In this document: positions 1-6,811 of the stretch, one piece after another
Layout: every line of letters starts with the position of its first letter
How positions within the stretch are numbered: position 1 is the first letter of the stretch
From: Gammaproteobacteria bacterium UBA2168
Lineage (GTDB): Bacteria > Pseudomonadota > Gammaproteobacteria > Pseudomonadales > Azotimanducaceae
Assembly: GCA_002327525.1 (NCBI GenBank)
Contig: DCWG01000132.1
Location: 1-10,196 of the forward strand
Direction of reading: 5' to 3'
Length of the DNA stretch: 10,196 nt
Notes under the pieces: model-generated
What the model was told of the DNA's origin: nothing
The model's input: the letters and a program-made list of their open reading frames with translations, nothing else
The model's database searches: none
Made by a program: the position numbers and the translations under genes

Positions 1-252
1 TGTATGGCAATCGGGCGAGCCGGCGTGCCGGATCTCGATCCGGCGCTGGTCGATCTGGATATCGACGAGGTTCCCATCGCGCGGGCAGGATTGGTGGCGG
101 ATGGCTATGACGAGGCGCGTGCATCGAGAGTAATGGCAGGCCAGGAGTTCAGCGTGATCGTCGATCTCAAGCGCGGCACGGCCGAAGAAGTGCTGTGGAC
201 CTGCGATCTCTCCTACGAATACGTGCGTATCAACGCCGAGTACCGTACCTGA
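1..252 (+). CDS. argJ: ArgJ, bifunctional glutamate N-acetyltransferase/ornithine acetyltransferase (C-terminal end only)
   Basis: This is the last 83 codons of a gene that starts before the window. ArgJ moves the acetyl group from N-acetylornithine to glutamate in the cyclic arginine pathway, in the cytoplasm. The visible part is the end of the beta chain: a conserved stretch reading VLWTCDLSYEYVRINAEYRT, ending at TGA 250-252. In the Mycobacterium tuberculosis enzyme the fifth residue before the last (Asn) and the last residue (Thr) help bind ornithine. Both are present here with the same spacing (N-A-E-Y-R-T), which suggests a functional C terminus. The self-cleavage site and the alpha chain lie outside the window. 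The gene converges on yacG with a 4-bp gap. The call rests on recognising the C-terminal motif. Confidence 0.9.
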   Translation, partial: CMAIGRAGVPDLDPALVDLDIDEVPIARAGLVADGYDEARASRVMAGQEFSVIVDLKRGTAEEVLWTCDLSYEYVRINAEYRT

Positions 253-256
253 CTAA

Positions 257-457
257 TCAGAGTTCCCCTTGATCCAGGTCGCTCGACAGGTCGTCCTGGT
301 CGTGCCCTGGGATCTTGTGGTGTGCATCCGCCCAGGCGCCGAAATCGATTAACTTGCAGCGTTCGGAACAGAACGGCCGGTGAGTGTTTTGCGACGTCCA
401 CTTCACGGCTTTGCCGCAGGTCGGGCAGTTCAGGATGCGAGGTGTTGGATCGGTCAT
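257..457 (-). CDS. yacG: YacG, small zinc protein, DNA gyrase inhibitor
   Basis: A 66-residue protein with the YacG zinc signature: CPTCGKAV near the N terminus (Cys11, Cys14) and FCSERCKLIDFGAWA (Cys30, Cys34) binding one Zn2+. The WADAHHKIPG segment after the second knuckle is also typical. The tail is acidic (DQDDLSSDLDQGEL). In E. coli YacG binds the GyrB C-terminal region and blocks gyrase from binding DNA; that role is transferred from the family. Its ATG overlaps the coaE stop as ATGA (454-457), which implies translational coupling and supports the start. I saw no convincing Shine-Dalgarno sequence of its own. It is the last gene of the pilB-pilC-pilD-coaE-yacG run, an order conserved in many gammaproteobacteria. 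The length is normal for the family. Confidence 0.95.
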   Translation of the reverse strand: MTDPTPRILNCPTCGKAVKWTSQNTHRPFCSERCKLIDFGAWADAHHKIPGHDQDDLSSDLDQGEL

Positions 458-1080
458 GTGTCAGTCAGCGGCCTGTCTGCGCCCCGTGCCAATTCTAGAT
501 AGAGCCTGTGCAAGCGTTGCACCTCTGCGTCGAGGTGGTCAAGACCGGTGTCGTTGATGATGACGTCGTCGGCAGCAGCCAGGCGCGCCTCACGATTCCC
601 CTGCGCTCTCATGATGGCACGGATCTGCTCGGGTGTATTGCCGTCACGCTCGCTGGCTCGCTCGATCTGCAGCTGTTCCGATACGTCTACTACGAGTACG
701 CGTTGGCACAGCCTGTACTGCCCGGTTTCAACCAGAACCGGATTCACGAGGATGGCATAGGCACCCGGGGAGTTGCGGATACGCTCGAGGGTCCACTGAC
801 CGATGCGTGGATTGAGGGTACTTTCGAGCCACTTGCGCTCTTCTGGTTGAGCGAAGACCCGGGCACGGAGAGCCGCACGGTCCAGCGTTCCGTCCGCGCC
901 GAGAATGCCCTCTCCGAAGTGGGCCCGGACCTCGGCCAGCGCCGGCATGCCGGGTTCGACGATGGCGCGCGAGGCAATGTCGGTGTCTGCCACTGTGATA
1001 CCGAGTGCCTCGAATCGATTTGAGACGACCGACTTGCCACTGCCGATGCCGCCGGTCAGGCCGACGATGTAGTTGGACAT
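454..1080 (-). CDS. coaE: CoaE, dephospho-CoA kinase
   Basis: A 208-residue P-loop kinase that phosphorylates the 3'-hydroxyl of the ribose of dephospho-CoA with ATP, the final step of coenzyme A synthesis, in the cytoplasm. The N terminus carries the Walker A loop GLTGGIGSGKS (about residues 7-17), followed by the DTD triad (33-35) that acts in substrate binding and catalysis. The segment PVLVETG...RVLVVDVSEQLQIER fits the family's PLLVE block and lid region, and RAQGNREARLAAADDVIINDTG matches the conserved C-terminal block. Length is typical (about 200). It lies 52 bp after pilD on the same strand and its stop overlaps the yacG start by 4 bp. The ribosome-binding site before the ATG is weak. 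Confidence 0.96.
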   Translation of the reverse strand: MSNYIVGLTGGIGSGKSVVSNRFEALGITVADTDIASRAIVEPGMPALAEVRAHFGEGILGADGTLDRAALRARVFAQPEERKWLESTLNPRIGQWTLERIRNSPGAYAILVNPVLVETGQYRLCQRVLVVDVSEQLQIERASERDGNTPEQIRAIMRAQGNREARLAAADDVIINDTGLDHLDAEVQRLHRLYLELARGADRPLTDT

Positions 1081-1132
1081 GGTTCTTGGATTACTGCTTG
1101 AGGCGAGCGATTCTAACCGAAGCCCGATGACA

Positions 1133-1993
1133 TTAGTGGGTCAGAAAGAGGCCGGTGACGAGTTCTGGCCGAATCATACTCACCCAGCCGGCCACCGCGA
1201 GAAATGGTCCAAAAGCAATGGGCTGGGTACGCTCGCGATCTTTGAGGAAGATGCCGAACAGGGCATATACGAGCCCGGTTGCCGCGGCTAGTAGCAGCAC
1301 GCCCGGCAACACCTGCCAGCCGAGCCAAGCACCGATCGCGGCCAGCAACTTGAAATCGCCGTATCCCATGCCTTCCTTTCCGGTAATAATTTTGAACGCC
1401 CAGTACAGGGTCCACAGGCACAGATATCCCGCCAGCGCCCCGATGACCGCATCGTGAAGCGGCGTGAAGCCCACCGTCAGGTTCACCAGCAAACCCAGCC
1501 AGAGCAGCCCCAAGGTGAGTTGATCTGGCAGATACTGGGTGTCGTAGTCGATGTAAGCGAGTGCCACCAGTATGCAGGTGTACAGGACAGCAGCGAGTCC
1601 CAGCCACGTATAACCGTAGCTGGCGACACAAGTGAGGACGAGAATGGCGGTGAGTAACTCGACGAGCGGGTAGCGTATTGAGATCCGTTGTGCGCAATTG
1701 CGGCACTTGCCGCGCAGAAACAGCCAGCTCAGTATCGGGATGTTCTCAAGTGCGGTGATCTTGTGATCGCAGTTCGGGCAGCGGCTGTTTGGCCTTGCCA
1801 GATTGAAAGGCCGAGCGAAGTCTTCTTCGGGCATTTCGAGGATTTCACGTGCACCAACGCGCCACTCACGGCGGTTCATCACGGGCAAGCGGTAGATCAC
1901 CACGTTGAGGAAGCTGCCGAGAGACAAGCCCATCCACGTCAACGCCGTCAGGCCGATCCAGCCGTAATTGAGAAGTTCGCCAGGCAGGGTCAA
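1133..1993 (-). CDS. pilD: PilD, prepilin peptidase and N-methyltransferase
   Basis: A 286-residue polytopic inner-membrane aspartyl protease. It cuts prepilin leaders after glycine and methylates the new N-terminal Phe. Both pilins in this window are expected substrates, as are any type II secretion pseudopilins. The N-terminal domain holds a GSFLNVVIYRLP motif and two zinc-type cysteine pairs (Cys72/Cys75, Cys97/Cys100). The catalytic aspartates are Asp149 in AYIDYDTQYLPD and Asp213 in GMGYGDFKLL, the same numbers as in P. aeruginosa PilD. About eight hydrophobic segments are visible. The best start is TTG at 1991-1993: a GAAGGA Shine-Dalgarno (1998-2003) lies 4 nt upstream and the next in-frame ATG falls inside the first membrane segment. 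It starts 33 bp after the pilC stop, so the two are probably cotranscribed. Confidence 0.96.
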   Translation of the reverse strand: MTLPGELLNYGWIGLTALTWMGLSLGSFLNVVIYRLPVMNRREWRVGAREILEMPEEDFARPFNLARPNSRCPNCDHKITALENIPILSWLFLRGKCRNCAQRISIRYPLVELLTAILVLTCVASYGYTWLGLAAVLYTCILVALAYIDYDTQYLPDQLTLGLLWLGLLVNLTVGFTPLHDAVIGALAGYLCLWTLYWAFKIITGKEGMGYGDFKLLAAIGAWLGWQVLPGVLLLAAATGLVYALFGIFLKDRERTQPIAFGPFLAVAGWVSMIRPELVTGLFLTH

Positions 1994-2026
1994 ATGTCCT
2001 TCTTTGTCCTGCCCATCGTCGGGCGA

Positions 2027-3235
2027 TCAGGCGCCGACGACGGAGCCGAGCTGAAAGATAGGCAGATACATGGCGATGATCAGGCCACCGACCAAAACGC
2101 CGAGTACGGCCATGATGATGGGTTCCATTAGTGAGGTGAGGCCATCAACCGCGTTGTCCACTTGCTCCTCATAGTAGTTGGCGGACTTATCCAGCATATC
2201 GTCGAGCGCGCCTGCTTCTTCGCCGATGGCCACCATCTGAATGACCATATTGGGGAACACGCGGGTGTTGCGCATGGAGAAGTTCAACTGCTGGCCGGTC
2301 GAGACATCGTCTCGAATCTGCAGGACGGCGTTGCTGTACACGGAGTTACCCGTGGAGCCCGCCACGGAGGTGAGGGCATCCACCAGTGGTACGCCGGCAG
2401 CAAAGGTAGTGGAAAGTGTGCGTGCAAAGCGGGCGACCGCTGATTTCTTGACTATGTTTCCGGCCACTGGCACCTTCAGGATCATGCGGTCGAGTTTGTC
2501 GCGTAGTGTCTTTGAACGTTTGCGGATGGCGAGAAATCCGCCAATGACGCCGACCACACCCAGCACGATGGCGAGCCACCATTGCTGCACGAATTCGGAT
2601 ATGCCGATGATGAAGAGTGTGAAGGCGGGCAGATCTGCGCCGAATCCGGCGAACACATCCTGAAATTGCGGTACCACTTTGATGAGCAGTATGCCGGACA
2701 CGATGAAGGCGACGATGAGTACCGCCACCGGATAGATCATTGCCTTGCGCATCTTCGCCTTCAGAGACTCGGTCTTTTCCTTGTAGGTGGCGATGCGGTC
2801 GAGCATGGTCTCGAGCGCACCGGACTGCTCACCGGCATCAACGAGGTTGCAGAACAGATCGTCGAACTGCAGCGGATGGCGGCGCAGAGCAGTTGCAAAG
2901 TTGTTACCGCCAGATACGTCATTGCGTACCGCGCGGATGAGCTCCGCGACCTTGGGCTTGTCGCTGCCGTCGGCAACGATGTCGAAAGACTGCACCAGCG
3001 GCACGCCAGCGCGCATCATGGTGGCCATCTGTCTGGTGAAAAGTGCGATATCTGCAGGTTTGACGCTGCCGCCGCGCGAAAGGCCCTTGCCCTTCTTGCG
3101 CACTTTTTTGGCAACGATACCCTGCCGCCGTAGCTCTGCTTTGGCGATAGCAGGTGTGCTGCTGGTGATCTCACCCTTGGTCTTTCGGCCCTGCTTGTCG
3201 GTGCCTTCCCAAACGAAAATCGCGCTTTCGGCCAT
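2027..3235 (-). CDS. pilC: PilC, type IV pilus inner-membrane platform protein
   Basis: A 402-residue GspF/PilC family protein that forms the inner-membrane platform of the type IV pilus. It links pilin extraction from the membrane to the PilB and retraction ATPases. Two T2SSF repeats are visible, about residues 66-189 and 269-391. Each carries the F(T/A)R-(T/Q)-x(n)-AGVPL-(V)-(Q/D) pattern (LFTRQM...RAGVPLVQ and RFARTLSTTFAAGVPLVDAL) and an IGE-E-(S/A)-GAL type motif (DAGEQSGALETML, AIGEEAGALDDML). Three membrane segments appear near 167-189, 215-237 and 372-395. The basic N-terminal linker (KKVRKKGKGLSRG) is typical of PilC. The ATG at 3235 has an AAGAGG ribosome site 9 nt upstream. It is separated from pilB by 128 bp containing a perfect palindrome. 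Length and motifs are normal. Confidence 0.97.
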   Translation of the reverse strand: MAESAIFVWEGTDKQGRKTKGEITSSTPAIAKAELRRQGIVAKKVRKKGKGLSRGGSVKPADIALFTRQMATMMRAGVPLVQSFDIVADGSDKPKVAELIRAVRNDVSGGNNFATALRRHPLQFDDLFCNLVDAGEQSGALETMLDRIATYKEKTESLKAKMRKAMIYPVAVLIVAFIVSGILLIKVVPQFQDVFAGFGADLPAFTLFIIGISEFVQQWWLAIVLGVVGVIGGFLAIRKRSKTLRDKLDRMILKVPVAGNIVKKSAVARFARTLSTTFAAGVPLVDALTSVAGSTGNSVYSNAVLQIRDDVSTGQQLNFSMRNTRVFPNMVIQMVAIGEEAGALDDMLDKSANYYEEQVDNAVDGLTSLMEPIIMAVLGVLVGGLIIAMYLPIFQLGSVVGA

Positions 3236-3253
3236 GGTTGCCTGCCTCTTGTT

Positions 3254-3269
3254 CCCGACTCGAGTCGGG
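3254..3269. promoter_or_regulatory. Perfect 16-bp palindrome in the pilB-pilC gap, upstream of pilC
   Basis: CCCGACTCGAGTCGGG is fully self-complementary. In a pilC transcript it would fold into a GC-rich hairpin just 5' of the Shine-Dalgarno sequence (the SD is at 3245-3250). No T tract follows it on the - strand (the next bases are AACAAG), so it does not look like a simple intrinsic terminator. It could set the relative expression of pilB and pilC, through RNA processing or protection, or be a protein-binding site. The palindrome is seen directly; the function is a guess. Confidence 0.5.
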
Positions 3270-3363
3270 TGAAATTCCTACACTGTCCCTGATTGGAAAC
3301 CGTGTGACGTCTTGTGCACCGGTTCTCTGTTCACCAGACAACTGCTTGGCCTGCTCTGATCCG

Positions 3364-5085
3364 TTAATGACTGATCGTCATGCGATTCGCCTCGGCTAGG
3401 CTCGTGACACCCTGGATCACTTTGATCAGACCAGATTGCCGTAGATTGTTGAATCCCTCTTCCTGAGCGGCTTTCGCCAGATCCAGGCTGTTACCTTCTT
3501 CCATGATAATACGGGACATCTTCGGTGTAATTTTAACTACTTCATATATCCCCACGCGGCCCTTGTACCCGGAATTGCACTTCTCGCAACCCTTGTCGCT
3601 GGCCTCGAACACATTGAAGCGGGCGTCTACCTGTTTTTCTGTAAAGCCTTCTGCCAATAATGCCTCTCTCGGAACGTCGGCAATGATCTTGCAGTTCGAG
3701 CACAGGCGCCTGACGAGCCGCTGCGCGATGATGAGATCCACTGAGGTGGCCAGGTTGAAGGCGGGTACACCCATGTTGCGCATGCGGGTGAGGGTTTCAG
3801 ACGCTGAGTTGGTGTGCAGCGTCGACAGCACCATATGGCCTGTCTGAGCCGCCTTGATGGCTATCTCGGCGGTTTCCAAGTCTCGAATCTCACCGACCAT
3901 GACGACGTCCGGATCCTGACGGAGGAAGGCGCGCAGGGCGCTGGCGAAGTCGAGGCCGACCTTGTAGTTCACGTGCACCTGGTTGATGCCTTCGATGTTG
4001 ATCTCGACCGGATCCTCAGCGGTAGCGATGTTGCGCTCGTCGGTATTGAGAATATTCAGACCGGTATACATAGATACCGTCTTGCCGCTACCGGTGGGGC
4101 CTGTGACGAGAATCATGCCCTGGTGGCGGTGCAGAGCTTCCATGTAGAGGTCACGCTGGTCTTCCTCGTATCCGAGCGTCTCGATATCCATCTGTGCATT
4201 CGACGGATCGAGAATCCGCAGCACGATTTTCTCGCCCCACAGGGTGGGCAGCGTGTTGACCCGGAAATCTATGGCGTTTTTCTTCGACAGCTTCATCTTG
4301 ATTCTGCCGTCCTGGGGTACGCGCCGTTCGGAGATGTCGAGTTCTGCCATTACCTTCAATCGGGCGGCCAGGCGGGTGCCGAGGTTCTGGGGCGGTGCGG
4401 AGATCTCCCGCAGAATGCCATCGGTTCTGAAGCGCACACGGTATGAATGCTCGTACGGCTCGAAATGAATGTCGGAAGCACCGGTCTTGATTGCGTCGAG
4501 CAGCATTTTGTTGACGAACCGTACGATGGGCGTGTCATGGGCTGCCTTTGCCTCGTCTTCCTCTTCCTTGGATGCATCGAAGGCTTCCATATCGAGGTCT
4601 GCGAACTCATCGCTCTCGAGTTCACCGAGCCCGTCATCTTCCTGAGTGTGCAGAAACTGATCGATGATGGCATCCAGCTTGTCTTCTTCGACGAGCACCG
4701 GTTCGGTGTTGAGTCCGGTCTGGAACTTGATCTCGTCGAGTGCCTGCAGATTGGTGGGGTCGGACACGGCCACGAACAGACGCGCACCTCGACGTGCCAG
4801 TGGCAGGGCGTTGTGCTTGCGCACGCGCGTGTTGTCCACCAGATCGACGGGTATGGAGTCGAGATCGAAGGCGCCGAGATCGATCACTGGCACGCCGAAT
4901 TCTTCCGACGCGCTCTTCGCGATGGCATGGGCGTCTACGTCACCGTGCTGAACGAGGTAGGTGACGAAGAGAATGCCCTTTTTGCGGGCTTCTTCGTTCG
5001 CACGACGGGCGGACTCTGCGTCGAGGACGCCTTCATCGACCAGCCGGCGGGCGAGACCGCTTTTTGCTATGGGTTCAGATGCCAT
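3364..5085 (-). CDS. pilB: PilB, type IV pilus assembly (extension) ATPase
   Basis: A hexameric cytoplasmic secretion ATPase that drives pilus extension through PilC. Counting from the ATG at 5085 it has 573 residues, usual for PilB. In order it shows an N-terminal GspE-type domain, a short acidic linker (EEEDEAKAAHD) and the core ATPase. The core contains Walker A GPTGSGKT (about 329-336), an aspartate box around IATAEDPVEI, Walker B DVVMVGEIRD with its catalytic glutamate (about 399) and a His box VLSTLHTN. A zinc-binding tetracysteine follows (CSNC and CEKC), ahead of GYKGRVGIYEVVKI. An in-frame TTG at 5097 gives four more residues, but an AGGA lies almost touching it; ATG 5085 has AGGA 13 nt upstream, which is long. 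I prefer the ATG and hold the start as uncertain. It is divergent from pilA. Confidence 0.96.
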   Translation of the reverse strand: MASEPIAKSGLARRLVDEGVLDAESARRANEEARKKGILFVTYLVQHGDVDAHAIAKSASEEFGVPVIDLGAFDLDSIPVDLVDNTRVRKHNALPLARRGARLFVAVSDPTNLQALDEIKFQTGLNTEPVLVEEDKLDAIIDQFLHTQEDDGLGELESDEFADLDMEAFDASKEEEDEAKAAHDTPIVRFVNKMLLDAIKTGASDIHFEPYEHSYRVRFRTDGILREISAPPQNLGTRLAARLKVMAELDISERRVPQDGRIKMKLSKKNAIDFRVNTLPTLWGEKIVLRILDPSNAQMDIETLGYEEDQRDLYMEALHRHQGMILVTGPTGSGKTVSMYTGLNILNTDERNIATAEDPVEINIEGINQVHVNYKVGLDFASALRAFLRQDPDVVMVGEIRDLETAEIAIKAAQTGHMVLSTLHTNSASETLTRMRNMGVPAFNLATSVDLIIAQRLVRRLCSNCKIIADVPREALLAEGFTEKQVDARFNVFEASDKGCEKCNSGYKGRVGIYEVVKITPKMSRIIMEEGNSLDLAKAAQEEGFNNLRQSGLIKVIQGVTSLAEANRMTISH

Positions 5086-5189
5086 AATCTGGCGCAATTC
5101 CTGTGCTTGAGGGTCTCATCGGTTGACGGCTACCATACAGGCGCAAATCTCGTGAAGTCTAATCACGGTTCACCAAGGTGTCGATAAAG

Positions 5190-5209
5190 GGTTCACAGAT
5201 GTGAGAACC
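5190..5209. promoter_or_regulatory. Imperfect 20-bp palindrome between pilB and pilA
   Basis: GGTTCACAGATGTGAGAACC matches its own reverse complement at 16 of 20 positions and sits about 105 bp upstream of the pilB ATG. A second GGTTCAC occurs at 5168-5174 in the same orientation. The symmetry fits an operator for a dimeric regulator of pilB, but no known operator was recognised. I could not find a convincing sigma-70 promoter for pilB nearby. Confidence 0.3.
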
Positions 5210-5437
5210 ATTTTCGGTCATGATTCACCCGTCCTGGACGCCATGCGCGGCATATAGACCAATTCGGAGTGTAGGCCAGATCGCCTGGTGACAGGATGGG
5301 TCAGCAAGTGACGTGGTGAGAAACTCACAGCGAAGCCGGACAGATTCTCAGTCATCATGAACGAGGAAGCCACGAGACAATGTAACTTGTTGACTTTAAG
5401 TTGGTTTGAGAGAATGTACAATGCCAGAAAGGAAATC

Positions 5438-5453
5438 TGGCACGCATCTTGCA
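5438..5453 (+). promoter_or_regulatory. Sigma-54 (-24/-12) promoter of pilA
   Basis: TGGCACGCATCTTGCA is an essentially perfect match to the RpoN consensus TGGCAC-N5-TTGCW, with GG at 5439-5440 and GC at 5451-5452 correctly spaced. Transcription would start near 5463-5465 and give a leader of about 75 nt before the pilA ATG at 5538. In Pseudomonas and related bacteria pilA is transcribed by RpoN with the PilS/PilR two-component system. The match makes the same control very likely here; pilS and pilR are not in the window. Confidence 0.93.
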
Positions 5454-5537
5454 AGCCTAAACGCGAATGCGGCGCAACGAGCCTTTGGGTCCTGCTGCCA
5501 CGCATTGCGACAATTTGAGATGGAGTATTTGTTCGAA

Positions 5538-6014
5538 ATGAAACACGCGATGCAAAAGGGTTTTACCCTCATTGAATTGATGATCGTGGTAGCCATCATA
5601 GGCATTCTGGCCGCTGTGGCTCTGCCCGCTTATCAGGACTACATCGAGTCCACCAACATGGCGGTAGTAAACACTCACTATGAAGAAGGTATTCGCTTCG
5701 CCAACAACGAAGTGCAAAAGGTGCGCAATGACCTCAGTATGGGTGTGGTCACCCCCGGTGAGATGAACGACGACCTGACAGCTGCTTTGGGCGCTTACTG
5801 GACGAACCTTCTGAACACCGGTGGTACGGCTCCTGAGGGTGGCGCTGCTCCGTATGCAGGGACTGCTTCCCCAGAGCTGGGCCAGGTTGGTATCGAGACG
5901 TCTGGTGACGTAAACACCAACGCCAACTATATCGTCACCTTCACGCGTCCCGCGTACGGTGACTTCGCGACGGAAGTTTCGACTGATGTATGTTGGACCG
6001 CATCTGACTGCTAA
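5538..6014 (+). CDS. pilA: Type IVa major-type prepilin (PilA)
   Basis: A 158-residue prepilin. It has a short basic leader MKHAMQKG, cleaved by PilD after Gly8, then [20 protein letters not shown] with the invariant Glu5 of the mature chain. The mature pilin is 150 residues. A segment rich in Thr, Gly, Ala and Pro (residues 94-112) precedes the C-terminal strands. It ends in Cys152-WTASD-Cys158, a putative disulfide loop with only five residues inside. The reading frame extends upstream to 5406, but the leader pattern favours ATG 5538 (GGAG at 5522-5525, a long 12-nt spacing); ATG 5520 and ATG 5550 are alternatives. A sigma-54 promoter lies upstream and a strong terminator downstream, so it is probably monocistronic and highly expressed. 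The middle part ([14 protein letters not shown]) does not look like classic P. aeruginosa PilA, so it may be a divergent pilin class. Confidence 0.9.
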   Translation: MKHAMQKGFTLIELMIVVAIIGILAAVALPAYQDYIESTNMAVVNTHYEEGIRFANNEVQKVRNDLSMGVVTPGEMNDDLTAALGAYWTNLLNTGGTAPEGGAAPYAGTASPELGQVGIETSGDVNTNANYIVTFTRPAYGDFATEVSTDVCWTASDC

Positions 6015-6037
6015 TCTCGATTCGAAATCAAGCAAGG

Positions 6038-6063
6038 AAGGGGCTCGTGATGAGCCCCTTTTT
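6038..6063 (+). terminator. Intrinsic terminator of pilA
   Basis: A 9-bp perfect stem (AAGGGGCTC at 6038-6046 paired with GAGCCCCTT at 6052-6060) closes a 5-nt GTGAT loop and runs into TTTTT (6059-6063). It starts 24 bp after the pilA stop. This is a classical rho-independent terminator, and it probably separates pilA transcription from most transcription of the next pilin gene. Confidence 0.93.
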
Positions 6064-6156
6064 GCGTTGAGAAGATCGATTGCGCAGATGAGAAGGGGTC
6101 GATTGAAATGTCCGCAATGCAGCGGGACAATCGGCTGCTGACAAGGTGAAGCTGGT

Positions 6157-6540
6157 ATGAAACAGATTGTACAAAATCGCCGCACTCGCGGCTTTTCGCT
6201 CATCGAACTCATGGTCGCGATAGGCATACTGGTGATCATCTCCGCGATCGCGGTGCCGATGTACACCGACTACATCGAGTCCTCGCAACGCGGTGTGCTG
6301 CTAAGTAGCATGGCGACTATCGAGGTCTTCCAGGAGGACTTTCGTCTGCGCAATGGTGCCTACGCCGTGGATCTCGCTGACATAGCCGCTATCTCGGCCG
6401 CCATCGGCTGGGAACCGGCCGATAACAACGGCACCACATACGTGATTGCGGATGGCGATGGTTCTGCTTATCAGGTCACCGCCACCAACTCGGAAGGTAT
6501 GTCCATGTGCCGCGAGTATCCCTCTCGGGACGCCTGCTGA
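6157..6540 (+). CDS. Second type IV prepilin, minor or PilE-like
   Basis: A 127-residue prepilin. Leader MKQIVQNRRTRG (12 residues, basic) is cleaved after Gly12 to expose FSLIELMVAIGILVIISAIA, with Glu at mature position 5. The predicted mature protein of 115 residues is shorter than the upstream pilin. After the shared helix (YTDYIESS, compare YQDYIEST in the first pilin) comes MATIEVFQEDFRLRNGAYA, a pattern typical of PilE-like pilins. The C terminus holds Cys118 and Cys127 (MCREYPSRDAC), a likely disulfide with eight residues between. AAGGTG at 6143-6148 gives a good ribosome site 8 nt before the ATG. It lies 142 bp after pilA, beyond the terminator. I found no clear promoter, so it may depend on read-through or an unrecognised one. 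Whether it is a minor pilin or a second fibre subunit cannot be decided. Confidence 0.88.
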   Translation: MKQIVQNRRTRGFSLIELMVAIGILVIISAIAVPMYTDYIESSQRGVLLSSMATIEVFQEDFRLRNGAYAVDLADIAAISAAIGWEPADNNGTTYVIADGDGSAYQVTATNSEGMSMCREYPSRDAC

Positions 6541-6574
6541 GACCGGAAGGGCGCTCGCAATCGTTTCTGTGGCC

Positions 6575-6580
6575 TAGTAT
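6575..6580 (+). promoter_or_regulatory. Possible -10 element for tRNA-Thr
   Basis: TAGTAT, about 50 bp before the tRNA, is followed by a very GC-rich discriminator (CCTGCGCGCCCG). This is the pattern of stringently controlled stable-RNA promoters. No good -35 is present at 17-bp spacing, so the call is weak. Confidence 0.25.
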
Positions 6581-6627
6581 CCTGCGCGCCCGTCGCGGTG
6601 GGGACTTTCCTGTCTTCGAGCGTACGT

Positions 6628-6703
<76 letters not shown>

Positions 6704-6811
6704 TTAAATCAATGAGTTACGCGCAACCACCGCTCAAACCCTGGGTGGCCGTCTAACCATACGTCTAACTTTAGGTGATCTGGGCGTGTCCTGAGCAGGG
6801 AGGTAAGCGCA
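6704..6811. other. Gap after tRNA-Thr with a short direct repeat
   Basis: There is no credible gene and no clear tRNA terminator. The one visible structure is an 8-bp direct repeat, CGTCTAAC, at 6750-6757 and 6762-6769. It could be a leftover of integrase arm sites next to a tRNA, but no second copy of the tRNA 3' end and no integrase gene are present in the window. Confidence 0.3.

Noticed and set aside
508..1023. + strand ORF opposite coaE
   Set aside because: coaE carries complete Walker A and kinase motifs in the other strand; this is a shadow frame.
4447..5187. Long + strand ORF (246 codons) antisense to pilB
   Set aside because: It lies almost wholly within pilB, whose motifs are unambiguous. 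Its translation shows no domain, and it follows the third-position pattern of the real gene.
5406..5537. Upstream extension of the pilA frame (44 extra residues)
   Set aside because: It would start upstream of the sigma-54 promoter, hence before the transcript begins, and would give a prepilin leader far longer than the family norm.
5457..6266. Long - strand ORF (269 codons) opposite pilA and the second pilin
   Set aside because: Both pilins on the + strand have clear leaders and helices, and the antisense translation has no recognisable features.
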